Source: Betaproteobacteria bacterium (lineage in GTDB: Bacteria > Pseudomonadota > Gammaproteobacteria > Burkholderiales > Casimicrobiaceae). From it: a stretch of 64,000 nucleotides of DNA. The notes under the pieces were generated by a model. It saw only the letters and a list, made by a program, of their open reading frames with translations, had not been told where the DNA came from and searched no databases. The translations under genes and the position numbers were made by a program. Position 1 is the first letter of the stretch. The number at the start of each line of letters is the position of its first letter. The DNA is taken from assembly GCA_016192065.1 (NCBI GenBank), contig JACPUX010000051.1, forward strand, positions 90,759 through 154,758. Reading direction: 5' to 3'. Below are positions 8,683-17,281 of the stretch, one piece after another.

Positions 8683-9033
8683 TCAGCGTCGGGCGGAGGC
8701 GTCGAACTCGAAGTAGAGACTGACATTGGAAACGAGCGGAATCTTCTTGATATAGGAAACGCTAATAACCAATTGCCCGCTTTCCTTGCCGATATCGAGA
8801 TCCGTCGAGTTTACGGATTCGATGTATTCAGTCGCGAGTTTTCTTTCGAATACCCGCCGAATCTCGCTCGGTTGGAGATCTTTGGCCTCCATCACTGTCG
8901 TCGACAACATCTTCTTGATGGAGAAATACTCGACATACACCGGCGTCACTTTGAAACCGACCAGCGCCGCTGCCGCGACCAGGACCGCCAGCATGATAAA
9001 GCCAAGAAAGGATATACCCTGCTCTTTGCGCAT
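8683..9033 (-). CDS. DUF4845 membrane-anchored protein
   Basis: This 116-residue protein has an N-terminal transmembrane helix (ISFLGFIMLAVLVAAAALVG) and a small soluble domain expected in the periplasm. The fold family is DUF4845, whose members are regularly encoded between lepB and rnc in beta- and gammaproteobacteria; the function is not established. Its base composition is less GC-rich than its neighbours. It lies 17 bases after lepB and 6 before rnc, consistent with the same transcript. A role near signal peptidase or membrane-protein maturation is only a guess from position. Confidence 0.85.
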   Translation of the reverse strand: MRKEQGISFLGFIMLAVLVAAAALVGFKVTPVYVEYFSIKKMLSTTVMEAKDLQPSEIRRVFERKLATEYIESVNSTDLDIGKESGQLVISVSYIKKIPLVSNVSLYFEFDASARR

Positions 9034-9050
9034 TCCCTACTCCCTTCGCG

Positions 9051-9869
9051 TCAATGTACGCTCTGGCCGATGCGCTCGAAGGCGAAGCTGCTCAGATCGT
9101 CCCAGTTGAACCAGATGAAAAAGGCCTTACCGCGAATGTGATCGTCGGGGACGAATCCCCAGTAGCGGCTGTCCTCGCTGTTGTCCCGGTTGTCACCCAT
9201 CATGAGGTAGTGGCCCGCGGGCACCTTGCACCGGAAACCGTGATCATTGTAATCACAGTTTTCCCGACCGGGAAAGCTCCGTACTCCCGAGAGCCTTACC
9301 GGTGGGATTTCCGGACTGCGAGCGATGGCGTGACTAACTCCGGATAGAGACTCCCTGAACCGCTCGGTGGTGACAAAACTCGCGCCACCCTCCAGGTAAC
9401 TATAGCTACCGTCAGCCACCAGTTCCATCTTTTCGCCGTTAATCAGAAGCTGCTTGTCGCGATAGACCACCTCGTCGCCAGGCACTCCGACCACGCGCTT
9501 GATGTAGTCGAGCGTGGGATCGAGCGGATAGCGGAAAACCACTACGTCGCCGCGGCGTGGGTCATTGATGGGAATGATCTTGCGTTCGATGATGGGTAGA
9601 CGTATGCCGTAAGTGTACTTGTTGACCAGAATGAAATCGCCGACGACCAGGGTAGGCCGCATCGAGCTGGAAGGAATCTTGAAGGGTTCCACCAGAAATG
9701 AGCGCAGTGCGAAGACCAGGAGAATCACCGGGAAGAAGCTCTTGCTGTACTCCACCCACCAGGGCTCACGTTCACTTTCAGCGCGCCGCTTGCGCAAATA
9801 GACGCGATCGAGCAAGGCGATGGCGCCGGTGACCAGCAGGAAAACGAACAGAATCAGCGGAAAGTTCAT
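9051..9869 (-). CDS. lepB: Signal peptidase I
   Basis: The 272-residue inner-membrane protease cleaves signal peptides of Sec- and Tat-exported proteins. Two N-terminal hydrophobic segments flank a basic loop (RVYLRKRRAE). The catalytic Ser is S69 in PSSSMRPTL, the general-base Lys is K124 in DYIKRVVGVPGD, and box E is GDNRDNSEDSRYWG. It lies 110 bases downstream of lepA, the usual lepA-lepB order. Nothing is missing. Confidence 0.97.
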   Translation of the reverse strand: MNFPLILFVFLLVTGAIALLDRVYLRKRRAESEREPWWVEYSKSFFPVILLVFALRSFLVEPFKIPSSSMRPTLVVGDFILVNKYTYGIRLPIIERKIIPINDPRRGDVVVFRYPLDPTLDYIKRVVGVPGDEVVYRDKQLLINGEKMELVADGSYSYLEGGASFVTTERFRESLSGVSHAIARSPEIPPVRLSGVRSFPGRENCDYNDHGFRCKVPAGHYLMMGDNRDNSEDSRYWGFVPDDHIRGKAFFIWFNWDDLSSFAFERIGQSVH

Positions 9870-9979
9870 GACCGGAAAAGGCTTTCTTCAGACTGGAGAA
9901 TGCGTTGATTATCACCGCGCCGCGGGGCGTGGCGCCAGCACCAGGACGTCGATTCGCCCCTTCGAAAAGACGTTTGATC

Positions 9980-11776
9980 TCATTTTCCATCCCCGACTTG
10001 AAGGATGGCAAGAAAAGCTTCCTGGGGGATTTCCACATTGCCGACCGCCTTCATGCGCCGTTTGCCGGCCTTCTGCTTTTCCAGCAGCTTGCGCTTCCTG
10101 GTGATATCTCCGCCATAGCACTTGGCCAGCACGTTCTTGCGCATGGCTTTGATGTTCTCGCGGGCGATGATTTGCGAGCCGATCGCCGCCTGCACCGCGA
10201 CATCGAACATCTGCCTGGGAATGAGCTGGCGCATGCGCGCGGCCACCTCCCGCCCGCGATACATGGCATTCGAGCGATGCACCATCACCGACAAGGCGTC
10301 GACGCGATCACCATTGATCAGGATGTCGAGCTTGACCACATCGGCGGCACGGAACTCCTTGAACTCGTAATCGAGCGAGGCGTAGCCACGGGAGACTGAT
10401 TTCAGCTTGTCGAAGAAGTCCATCACCACTTCGGCCATGGGCAACTCGTAGGTGAGCATGACCTGCCGACCGAGGTATTGCATGTTCTTTTGCGTGCCGC
10501 GCTTGTCGGTGCAAAGCGTGATTACAGTACCTACATATTCCTGGGGCATGAGGATGTGCGCGGTAATGATCGGCTCGCGGATTTCCTCGACCTTGGACAG
10601 ATCGGGCAAACGTGAGGGATTCTCGATCTCGCACACGCTGCCATCGCGCAGGAGTACTTCGTACACCACCGTGGGCGCGGTGGTGATGAGATCCATGTCG
10701 TATTCGCGCTCCAGGCGCTCCTGCACGATGTCCATGTGGAGCAGGCCGAGAAAACCGCAGCGAAAACCGAAGCCCAGCGCCTGGGAAACTTCCGGTTCGT
10801 AGTGAAGCGAGGAGTCATTGAGTTTTAGCTTCAGCAGGGCGTCCCGTAGAGCATCGTATTGGTTGGCCTCGACCGGATAGAGTCCGGCGAAAACCTGCGG
10901 CTTGATTTCCTTGAAACCCGGCAAGGCCTTGGCCGCGCGCCGTGTCACCAAGGTAACGGTGTCACCCACCCGGGCGGCCTGAAGTTCCTTGATGCCGGCG
11001 ATGATGAAGCCCACCTCTCCGGCGCCAAGTTCCGGGCGCGACAGCGACTTGGGGGTGAACACGCCGACTTGTTCGCACAGATAGCTGGCCTGCGTGGACA
11101 TCAGCAGGATTTTGTCCTTGGGCTTCAACGTTCCCTGCATCACCCTGACCAGCATCACCACGCCGACGTAGTTGTCGAACCAGGAATCGATGATTAGCGC
11201 CTGCAACGGTGCGTCGGGATCGCCCTGGGGCGGCGGGATGCGCGCGATCACGGCTTCGAGGATGTCATCGATACCCTCACCGGTCTTGGCGCTGGCCCGA
11301 ATGGCCTCCTTGGCGTCGATGCCGATGATGTCCTCGATTTCCGTGATCACCCGATCTGGATCAGCCGAGGGCAGATCAATCTTGTTGAGCACGGGCACCA
11401 CTTCCACCCTTTGCTCGATGGCCGTGTAGCAGTTCGCCACGGTCTGGGCTTCCACACCCTGCGAGGCGTCCACCACCAGGAGCGCTCCTTCGCAGGCGGC
11501 GAGCGAACGCGACACCTCATAAGAGAAGTCGACGTGCCCGGGCGTATCAATGAGGTTGAGCGCGTAGGTCTCGCCGTCACGGGCGACGTAGGTCAACGCG
11601 GCGGTTTGCGCCTTGATGGTGATGCCGCGCTCGCGCTCGAGATCCATGGAATCGAGGACTTGTTCCGACATTTCGCGGTCGGACAAGCCGCCACAGCGCT
11701 GGATGAAGCGGTCGGCCAGCGTGGACTTGCCGTGGTCGATGTGGGCAATGATCGAAAAGTTGCGAATGCGCTGCAC
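9980..11776 (-). CDS. lepA: Elongation factor 4 (ribosome back-translocase LepA)
   Basis: The 598-residue translational GTPase acts on stalled or mistranslocated ribosomes. The G1 motif AHIDHGKST starts at residue 11, DTPGHVDF is G3 and NKIDLPSA is G4; domains II, III, V and the LepA-specific C-terminal domain ([16 protein letters not shown]) follow. The start is GTG at 11776 ([16 protein letters not shown]), matching other LepA N-termini; a stop lies upstream in frame. No Shine-Dalgarno is seen, because the 11 bases before the start follow directly on a hairpin and T8 tract. This arrangement is described in the findings. Confidence 0.97.
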   Translation of the reverse strand: MQRIRNFSIIAHIDHGKSTLADRFIQRCGGLSDREMSEQVLDSMDLERERGITIKAQTAALTYVARDGETYALNLIDTPGHVDFSYEVSRSLAACEGALLVVDASQGVEAQTVANCYTAIEQRVEVVPVLNKIDLPSADPDRVITEIEDIIGIDAKEAIRASAKTGEGIDDILEAVIARIPPPQGDPDAPLQALIIDSWFDNYVGVVMLVRVMQGTLKPKDKILLMSTQASYLCEQVGVFTPKSLSRPELGAGEVGFIIAGIKELQAARVGDTVTLVTRRAAKALPGFKEIKPQVFAGLYPVEANQYDALRDALLKLKLNDSSLHYEPEVSQALGFGFRCGFLGLLHMDIVQERLEREYDMDLITTAPTVVYEVLLRDGSVCEIENPSRLPDLSKVEEIREPIITAHILMPQEYVGTVITLCTDKRGTQKNMQYLGRQVMLTYELPMAEVVMDFFDKLKSVSRGYASLDYEFKEFRAADVVKLDILINGDRVDALSVMVHRSNAMYRGREVAARMRQLIPRQMFDVAVQAAIGSQIIARENIKAMRKNVLAKCYGGDITRKRKLLEKQKAGKRRMKAVGNVEIPQEAFLAILQVGDGK

Positions 11777-11787
11777 AGGGAAATCCG

Positions 11788-11813
11788 AAAAAAAAGGACA
11801 CTTCTCAGTGCCC
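11788..11813 (-). terminator. Intrinsic terminator or attenuator directly before lepA
   Basis: On the minus strand GGGCACT-GAGA-AGTGTCC forms a 7-bp stem (one G-U pair) with a GNRA-type tetraloop, followed without gap by eight T. It lies 75 bases after the glutaredoxin stop, so it could end the rpoE-degP transcript. The T-run ends only 11 bases before the lepA GTG, so a lepA transcript starting upstream must read through it. Confidence 0.75.
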
Positions 11814-11888
11814 TCTCGACAAACGAAGAGTCTTCATCCGAAACTTGACCGGAACAATCCGCGCAAGGCCCGGAAATTGCATGCGATT

Positions 11889-12152
11889 TTACCGCATCTG
11901 GGGGAAATAAGCATCCAGCCGCGCCACCTCCAAACGGTAATGGCACAATTCCTGGCCCGCAGCCACCAGGACCGGTACGGTTTCGCCGTACCGGTCCTCG
12001 AGTTCCTCGATGCCCTCGATGTCCACCCACTCGATCTGGTAGCCGTATCGCGGCTGCAGGGCTTGCAAGGCGGCCATCATGTCCGCGCAGAGCGTACAGT
12101 AGGACCGCCCATAGACCTTCAACACTGCTTGAGCCGCCGAATCAGGGCTCAA
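11889..12152 (-). CDS. Glutaredoxin-family thiol-disulfide protein
   Basis: This is an 87-residue thioredoxin-fold protein with a CTLC redox motif at 19-22 (YGRSYCTLCADM), a cis-Pro region (ETVPVL) and short spacing typical of the DUF836/glutaredoxin group. It probably reduces disulfides or mixed glutathione disulfides in the cytoplasm. Its start overlaps the degP stop by 4 bases (ATGA), so it is the last gene of the rpoE-rse-degP group. The position after the periplasmic protease suggests co-expression under envelope stress, but a substrate cannot be named. Confidence 0.85.
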   Translation of the reverse strand: MSPDSAAQAVLKVYGRSYCTLCADMMAALQALQPRYGYQIEWVDIEGIEELEDRYGETVPVLVAAGQELCHYRLEVARLDAYFPQMR

Positions 12153-13561
12153 TCGGCGAGCTTGATACTGGCGAACAACTGAGCGTCCTCGCGCCGCAAA
12201 AGCAAGGTCACGGTGGCGTTCTTGTCGGCTTTGGCGAGCACCGTATTGAGTTGCTCGACGCTTTTGATCTCGGTGCTAACCCCCTTGTGGATCACCGCCA
12301 TGAGCACGTCGCCGGCCTGCAAGTTGGCGCGGCCGCCGTTGACCACGTCATCGATCACCACGCCGTGCTTGACCCCGAGTTCACGCTTCTGCTCGTCAGT
12401 AAGTTCGCTCACCATCAGTCCCAGGCGGTTGGGCTTGGCCTTTTCCTTGGGAGCCTTGCCGCCACGCTGGGTGCGCTTGCCCCCGACCTCGTCCTTCCAT
12501 TCTTCGACCGTGATCGCCAAGTCCTTGGTCGAGCCCTTGCGCCAGACCGTCGCCGTGGTCTTGCTGCCCGGCTTGACGCCGGCAACGATGCGCGGCAGAT
12601 CGCTGTTGCTGGTTACCGCCCGGCCGTCGAACTTGAGAATGATGTCGCCTGGTTCAATGCCGGCCTTGTCGGCGGGGCCGCCCTTGGCAACCGAATTGAC
12701 CAGAGCGCCAGTCGCCTTGGCCAGGCCAAAGGCCTCGGCCTTCTCCTTGTCGACCTCCTGGATGGAAACGCCGATGCGGCCGCGCGTGACTCTGCCGGTC
12801 GCGCGCAACTGGCTGACCACGTCCATCGCGACATCGATGGGGATGGCGAAAGCCAGACCCATATAGCCACCAGTGCGACTATAGATCAGGGTGTTGATGC
12901 CCACCACCTCGCCTTTGAGATTCATCAGCGGCCCGCCGGAGTTGCCTGGATTGATGGCTGCATCGGTCTGGATGAAGGGCACCAGGGCATCCTGCACACG
13001 GTCACGCCCCTTGGCGCTGACGATACCGGCGGTGATGGTATTTTCCAGTCCGAAGGGCTGGCCAATCGCCACCACCCACTCGCCCACTTTGAGCTTGTTG
13101 GGGTCGCCGATCGTGACGCGCGGCAAGTTCGCTGCTTCGATCTTGATCACCGCCACGTCGGTGCGCTTGTCCACACCCACCACTCTGGCCTTGAATTCGC
13201 GCTTGTCGGTGAGCTTGACGTCAACCTCTTCGGCCCCATCAACCACATGGCTGTTGGTGACGACATAGCCATCGGCGGAGATGATGAACCCCGACCCGGC
13301 CGCCTGCTGCTGGAACTCGCGCTGCGGACCGCGCGGAAAGCCGAAGCGCTTGAAGAACTCGTAGAACGGATCATCCTCCGACATTTGCGGAAGCTGCCCT
13401 CCGAGCTTGGCCTTGTGCGTGGCACTGATATTGACCACCGCTGGGCCATGCTTCTCATAGAGCTCGGTAAAATCCGGCAGGTCCGCGTAAGCGATCGTCG
13501 GAGCGATCAGCACCGCGAGGAATCCGACCAACCTAAAGAATCCATACAACTTTGCTTTCAT
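12149..13561 (-). CDS. degP: Periplasmic Do/DegP-type serine protease (MucD-like)
   Basis: The 470-residue protein has a Sec signal peptide (residues 1-26, cleavage after AYA) and a trypsin-like protease domain with H105 (TNSHVV), D135 (TDVAVIK) and S208 (GNSGGP), followed by two PDZ domains. It degrades or refolds damaged envelope proteins and belongs to the sigma-E regulon in many bacteria. It sits after rpoE-rseA-rseB-rseC in the same direction, as mucD does in Pseudomonas (algU-mucA-mucB-mucC-mucD). The inter-PDZ linker is Lys/Gly-rich (GGKRTQRGGKAPKEKAKP). Confidence 0.95.
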   Translation of the reverse strand: MKAKLYGFFRLVGFLAVLIAPTIAYADLPDFTELYEKHGPAVVNISATHKAKLGGQLPQMSEDDPFYEFFKRFGFPRGPQREFQQQAAGSGFIISADGYVVTNSHVVDGAEEVDVKLTDKREFKARVVGVDKRTDVAVIKIEAANLPRVTIGDPNKLKVGEWVVAIGQPFGLENTITAGIVSAKGRDRVQDALVPFIQTDAAINPGNSGGPLMNLKGEVVGINTLIYSRTGGYMGLAFAIPIDVAMDVVSQLRATGRVTRGRIGVSIQEVDKEKAEAFGLAKATGALVNSVAKGGPADKAGIEPGDIILKFDGRAVTSNSDLPRIVAGVKPGSKTTATVWRKGSTKDLAITVEEWKDEVGGKRTQRGGKAPKEKAKPNRLGLMVSELTDEQKRELGVKHGVVIDDVVNGGRANLQAGDVLMAVIHKGVSTEIKSVEQLNTVLAKADKNATVTLLLRREDAQLFASIKLAD

Positions 13562-13585
13562 CTTTCCATCCTTGCTACGTTCAAT

Positions 13586-14029
13586 TCAAGTCCGTGACAC
13601 GTCCCGGCGCAGGATCGACGTTCGGCAGACTCTGCGCGTCGCCGCCCGTCCCTGCACCCACCTTCCCCAAACAAACCCCGTCGCCAAACCGACCACGGCA
13701 CCCAAAGCTGCCGCGCCATCGTCGCGGCCCTGGACCGCTTGGCCAAGCAGCGCGCCGCTCAGCGCCAGCATCAGCGGCAGGAGGTAGACCCACCAGGCCA
13801 CCCGCCAGACTGCGCCATCCTGAACCCCAACGATCACTGCGTCACCGGGCAACGCGCCAATCGGATTGGCCACCCGGATCAGCCCCTCGGAACCAGCACT
13901 GCGGGAGGATCCGCGATTGACCGAGCAGGCAAGGTTTTCCTGACAATGCCCGCAACCAACCGGCCTCGAGGCCTCGATCCACGCGTCGCCCCCTTCGACC
14001 CTGGCAACCCGGGCAAAGTTTTCAATCAT
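13586..14029 (-). CDS. rseC: SoxR-reducing / sigma-E factor regulatory protein RseC
   Basis: The 147-residue inner-membrane protein has the RseC/MucC N-terminal cysteine cluster (CGHCQENLAC) followed by two hydrophobic segments (YLLPLMLALSGALL and ALGAVVGLATGFVW). Family members modulate sigma-E signalling or, as RsxC-associated RseC, help reduce SoxR. The ATG overlaps the rseB stop (ATGA), placing it in the rpoE operon, 24 bases before degP. The basic C-terminal tail (RTSILRRDVSRT) is not conserved in known homologues as far as I can judge. Confidence 0.9.
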   Translation of the reverse strand: MIENFARVARVEGGDAWIEASRPVGCGHCQENLACSVNRGSSRSAGSEGLIRVANPIGALPGDAVIVGVQDGAVWRVAWWVYLLPLMLALSGALLGQAVQGRDDGAAALGAVVGLATGFVWGRWVQGRAATRRVCRTSILRRDVSRT

Positions 14030-14994
14030 CGGCGACGGGTAATGGATCCGGCAATCCGCTGCACGGTTTCGCCGGGGGTTTCACCCAGCACGGTAATCAA
14101 GTGGTCGTCAATCTGAAGCGCGTAAACGTTGATGGCGCCAGTCCTGACCAGGCCCTGCCCGTGCGCTTGACCCTTATGGGTTTCGACAAAGACCGAAACC
14201 GCCACCAAGCCATCGGAAAACACCAGGTGAGCAACCGGGTCCGGCTTACCGGTGATGGTGCGGAACATCTCTACGATCTTGGTGAACCCTGGCGGCAGGT
14301 ACGCAACCTGCCAACCGGTGTCCTGAAGTACCCCAACCGCTGGGCTGACTTTCAGCACCTTCCAGTCTGGTGGCAGCCGGCCGATACTGGGACGAACCGA
14401 GCTGCGTTCGATCTTGCCTCCGACCCTGAGATCGGTGAACATGAACTGTTCGATGACTTCGTTCTTGTCGTTGACCATGCGAGCCTTGAGCAGCAGTCCA
14501 CTGGCATTGTCGGTCCAGAACTGGTGCCCATAACGCAGTCCGTCCTTAGGCTCGAACACGTAGGCGCGCGCCTCGACCCCGGCAACACGGGCGAGTTCGC
14601 CCTGGCGAAAATTGTAGTTCTGGGAAAGTGTCGCCATCTGCTGCGGCAAGAGCGCTGGAAAGGCATTGCGGGCGCTGCGCTGTTCGATGCGCACGACGCG
14701 CAATTCCGGATAGAAGCAGGTCACCTGATCATTGCTGCGCACGATTTCGCGCATCGGGCCTTCTAGACTAATCAGCCGCTCCTGCTCGCCTTGAACATCA
14801 TTGAGGTGGAATAGCCGGGAAGTCTCGACGCGATTGCCGTGCTGATACACCACCGTGCCCACGTAATTGAGCTGGCGTGCCGCATTGGCCACAGTTTGCA
14901 GCCATTCCGCCGCTCCCGGCGCCGCGCCTTGCTCCGCCAGGGCCAGCCCGGAAGCGACCAGCCCGGTCCAAAACCACCACACCCTCCGCATCAT
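14026..14994 (-). CDS. rseB: Periplasmic sigma-E regulator RseB/MucB
   Basis: The 322-residue protein has a signal peptide (residues 1-20, ending ALA) and the two-domain MucB/RseB fold: an N-terminal LolA-like domain (YVGTVVYQHGNRVETSRLFH) and a C-terminal domain that contacts RseA (LPPGFTKIVEMFRTI). It shields the anti-sigma factor from proteolysis and is thought to sense mislocalised lipoprotein or LPS. Its ATG shares one base with the rseA stop (TGATG) and its own stop overlaps rseC. Confidence 0.94.
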   Translation of the reverse strand: MMRRVWWFWTGLVASGLALAEQGAAPGAAEWLQTVANAARQLNYVGTVVYQHGNRVETSRLFHLNDVQGEQERLISLEGPMREIVRSNDQVTCFYPELRVVRIEQRSARNAFPALLPQQMATLSQNYNFRQGELARVAGVEARAYVFEPKDGLRYGHQFWTDNASGLLLKARMVNDKNEVIEQFMFTDLRVGGKIERSSVRPSIGRLPPDWKVLKVSPAVGVLQDTGWQVAYLPPGFTKIVEMFRTITGKPDPVAHLVFSDGLVAVSVFVETHKGQAHGQGLVRTGAINVYALQIDDHLITVLGETPGETVQRIAGSITRRR

Positions 14995-15497
14995 CAGCGC
15001 GCTTCCTGCCCCGATTCCGCCACCGTACGAATGTAGGGGCGCACACCCTGCAAGGCGGTCGCCGGAGAATAGGCCTGGTGCACCATGAGATAGTCGTTGT
15101 ACCCAGCGCTTTGCAGCGGCCGCACCGCCGCCACCGACACCTTCTCGGCGGTCTGAACCTGCGCGGTCGCCCCAAGCGGCGGAGCGGGAATCTCGCGCAA
15201 GCCTATCCAGCCGACCACCGCCACGGCGGCGACGCTGGCGGCAACGGCCCAGGGCACGAATTGCGGGCGGGGGACACGGCGGGGCGGAGCGAGCACCGTC
15301 GGCTCGGCGGCAAGCCGCTCGCTGAATCGCTCGTGAAATCCTGGTGCGACGCTGGCGCTCTGACGCAGCGCATCACCGATCAGATGATAGGCAACCCAGA
15401 CTTCGAGGGCCTTCCCATCGCCGAGTCTCGCGCATACACGCTCCAACTGCGCGGCTTCGAGCTCGCCATCCACCAACTGAGAAATCTCTTCCCCCAT
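14994..15497 (-). CDS. rseA: Anti-sigma-E factor RseA/MucA
   Basis: The single-pass inner-membrane anti-sigma factor binds RpoE with its cytoplasmic N-terminal domain (MGEEISQLVDGELE) and has a transmembrane helix (VPWAVAASVAAVAVVGWIGL) and a periplasmic domain. Two start codons are available, 15503 and 15497; I prefer 15497 because AGGAGA then sits 5-6 bases upstream, whereas the upstream ATG would overlap the ribosome site. The chosen start forms TGATG with the rpoE stop. This gives 167 residues. Regulated cleavage by a DegS/RseP-type cascade is inferred from the family; those proteases are not in this window. Confidence 0.92.
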   Translation of the reverse strand: MGEEISQLVDGELEAAQLERVCARLGDGKALEVWVAYHLIGDALRQSASVAPGFHERFSERLAAEPTVLAPPRRVPRPQFVPWAVAASVAAVAVVGWIGLREIPAPPLGATAQVQTAEKVSVAAVRPLQSAGYNDYLMVHQAYSPATALQGVRPYIRTVAESGQEAR

Positions 15498-16096
15498 CAC
15501 CATCTCCTGTCTTTGTCCGTGCCCAAGAGCGGCCGCAACTCCGTGGCGATCGCTTCCCGCGCCCTGAAGATCCGCGAGCGAACTGTGCCTATGGGGCAGT
15601 TCATGGCGCTGGCGATGTCTTCATAACTCAAACCTTCGATTTCGCGCAGGGTGATGGCCGTCCGAAGTTCCTCCGGCAAGGCATCCATCGCGCGCGTTAC
15701 CGTTTCCCCCACCTGCTTGCTCATCATCGCGTTTTCGGGTGTGTTGGTGTCCCGCAACTGCTCGGCATCATCAAAATTCTCGGCCTCCTCGTGGTCGAAT
15801 CCGGTAGCGGTAGGCGCACGCCGACCCATCGCCACGAGGTAGTTCTTGGCCGTGTTGATACCAATGCGATACAGCCAGGTATAGAAAGCACTATCTCCAC
15901 GAAAATTCGGCAGTGCCCGGTAGGCCTTGATGAACGCTTCTTGCGTCACATCCTCGACTTCACCGGCATCCCGCACGAATCGCGAAAGCAGCCTTCCGAG
16001 CTTGCGTTGGTACTTCAGCACCAGCAACTCGAAAGCGCGCTTGTCACCTCGCTGCGCACGTTCCACCAACTGCTGATCGACTTCGCGATCACCCAT
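15497..16096 (-). CDS. rpoE: RNA polymerase sigma-E factor (AlgU/RpoE)
   Basis: The 199-residue ECF sigma factor has region 2 (EVEDVTQEAFIKAYRAL, ...FYTWLYRIGINTAKN) and region 4 with a helix-turn-helix (LSYEDIASAMNCPIGTVRSR). It directs transcription of envelope-stress genes and is held by RseA. The first gene of rpoE-rseA-rseB-rseC-degP-glutaredoxin, it is preceded by a GAACTT-N16-TCATT element that resembles its own promoter. The length is normal. Confidence 0.97.
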   Translation of the reverse strand: MGDREVDQQLVERAQRGDKRAFELLVLKYQRKLGRLLSRFVRDAGEVEDVTQEAFIKAYRALPNFRGDSAFYTWLYRIGINTAKNYLVAMGRRAPTATGFDHEEAENFDDAEQLRDTNTPENAMMSKQVGETVTRAMDALPEELRTAITLREIEGLSYEDIASAMNCPIGTVRSRIFRAREAIATELRPLLGTDKDRRW

Positions 16097-16213
16097 CCGC
16101 GGCTCTTCCCTGAACCATTGTTATGACCCGCCGCCCGGCCGGGCAAAGCGTCCGCGCGCAGTATAGCCCAGTCCTTCCAGGCTTGGCGCGGCATCAAGCA
16201 GCCTGCCCGATGC

Positions 16214-16241
16214 TAATGACCATGCGCCCCGAACTAAGTTC
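16214..16241 (-). promoter_or_regulatory. Candidate sigma-E autoregulatory promoter of rpoE
   Basis: On the minus strand GAACTT (16241-16236) is a perfect sigma-E -35; a 16-base spacer follows, then TCATT at 16219-16215, a partial match to the TCTGA/TCAAA -10. It leaves a leader of about 110 bases before rpoE. A separate TATACT (16165-16160) could be a housekeeping -10 but lacks a good -35. Confidence 0.55.
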
Positions 16242-16273
16242 ACCAAGGTGCGCGGACCAGCAGCATTTTGACG

Positions 16274-17281
16274 TTAATCAAGAATGCTTCGCACCTCGCC
16301 AGTGGTTCGTCCTCGACAGTTTAGGATTGGCGTCACCGCCCAGGGGGCGAGCCGAGGTGCATCCCAACCCTTGGCCGAAACACGGCGGAGCAAGGCGAGG
16401 ATCACTGGCCCCAAGGCTCGGGCATTGCCGTCGGCGATCTTCACGGCCAGGCCCAAGCCCAGGCTGCGTAGGCCGATGGCATAGACACCCTCGGCCCCGA
16501 TCTTGGTCACCCAATCGCCACCCCCGGCCCGCATCAGATCGTTGTCGATACGGCCGGTGCCGGAGACCATTTCGGGGTGCGCTGTCATGGCCGCGAACAG
16601 CCGCTGGGGAGCATCCCCGTAGCGCTCATCGGGCTCCTCGCTGGCCAGCCGTGCAAAGGCGAGCGCGAGTCCATGCAGCGGCACGGCGTAATTGAACGCC
16701 GAACAACCATCGACGCCCGGCAGCAAGGTTTGCTCGGGCACCCCGCAAAAATGGGCGACCGCGGTACGAATCTCCTTTTGCAGGGGATGATCAAAGCCCA
16801 AATAGTCGCTCACAGGCTCATGCATCATGCGGCAGCAAGCGAGCATACCGGCATGTTTGCCCGAGCAGTTGTTGTGCAGGGGGGTAAAGATGGCCTCAGG
16901 CCCCGGCAACAGGTTGAGGTCCTCGAAATAGCGCGGCCGATGGGTACCGCATAGCAAATCGCCCGCTACATTGCCCGCCCGCGCCAGCATGTCGGCGACG
17001 GCCTCGACATGGTGCGCTTCGCCGGAATGGCTGGCACAGAGCAGCGCGGTCTGGGCCGCGGAGAAACCGTACGCCCGCTCGCCCCTCCGCGCCATGAAGG
17101 GCATGGCTTGCAGAGGTTTCAGCGAGGAGCGGGTAAAACTGGCGGCCGCTGGATCGCCCAAAGCGAACTGCACCGCCCCCCCGCGATCGACCACCACGGC
17201 GGAGCCGTAATGCACGCTCTCGATCCGGCCGCCACGTGTTGCAACCGCCAGGGGCACATGTGCGGGAAGCTGTTCGTTCAT
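16274..17281 (-). CDS. L-asparaginase II family protein
   Basis: The 335-residue protein matches the asparaginase II family (PF06089; Rhizobium AnsA type), unrelated to E. coli AnsB. Visible family features are SSLKPLQAMP, LCASHSGE near the N-terminal half, HNNCSGKHAGMLA and PGVDGCSAFNYAVP, which place the nucleophile-type Ser/Thr and Cys/Lys residues. It should hydrolyse asparagine to aspartate and ammonia. I chose ATG 17281 (MNEQLPAHVP), sharing a base with the acuI stop (TGATG); a longer frame upstream is not conserved-looking. It ends only 33 bases before the rpoE promoter. Confidence 0.87.
   Translation of the reverse strand: MNEQLPAHVPLAVATRGGRIESVHYGSAVVVDRGGAVQFALGDPAAASFTRSSLKPLQAMPFMARRGERAYGFSAAQTALLCASHSGEAHHVEAVADMLARAGNVAGDLLCGTHRPRYFEDLNLLPGPEAIFTPLHNNCSGKHAGMLACCRMMHEPVSDYLGFDHPLQKEIRTAVAHFCGVPEQTLLPGVDGCSAFNYAVPLHGLALAFARLASEEPDERYGDAPQRLFAAMTAHPEMVSGTGRIDNDLMRAGGGDWVTKIGAEGVYAIGLRSLGLGLAVKIADGNARALGPVILALLRRVSAKGWDAPRLAPWAVTPILNCRGRTTGEVRSILD

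Noticed and set aside
12251..13597. 448-codon plus-strand open frame opposite degP
   Set aside because: Antisense to the protease gene, no signal, motif or ribosome site.
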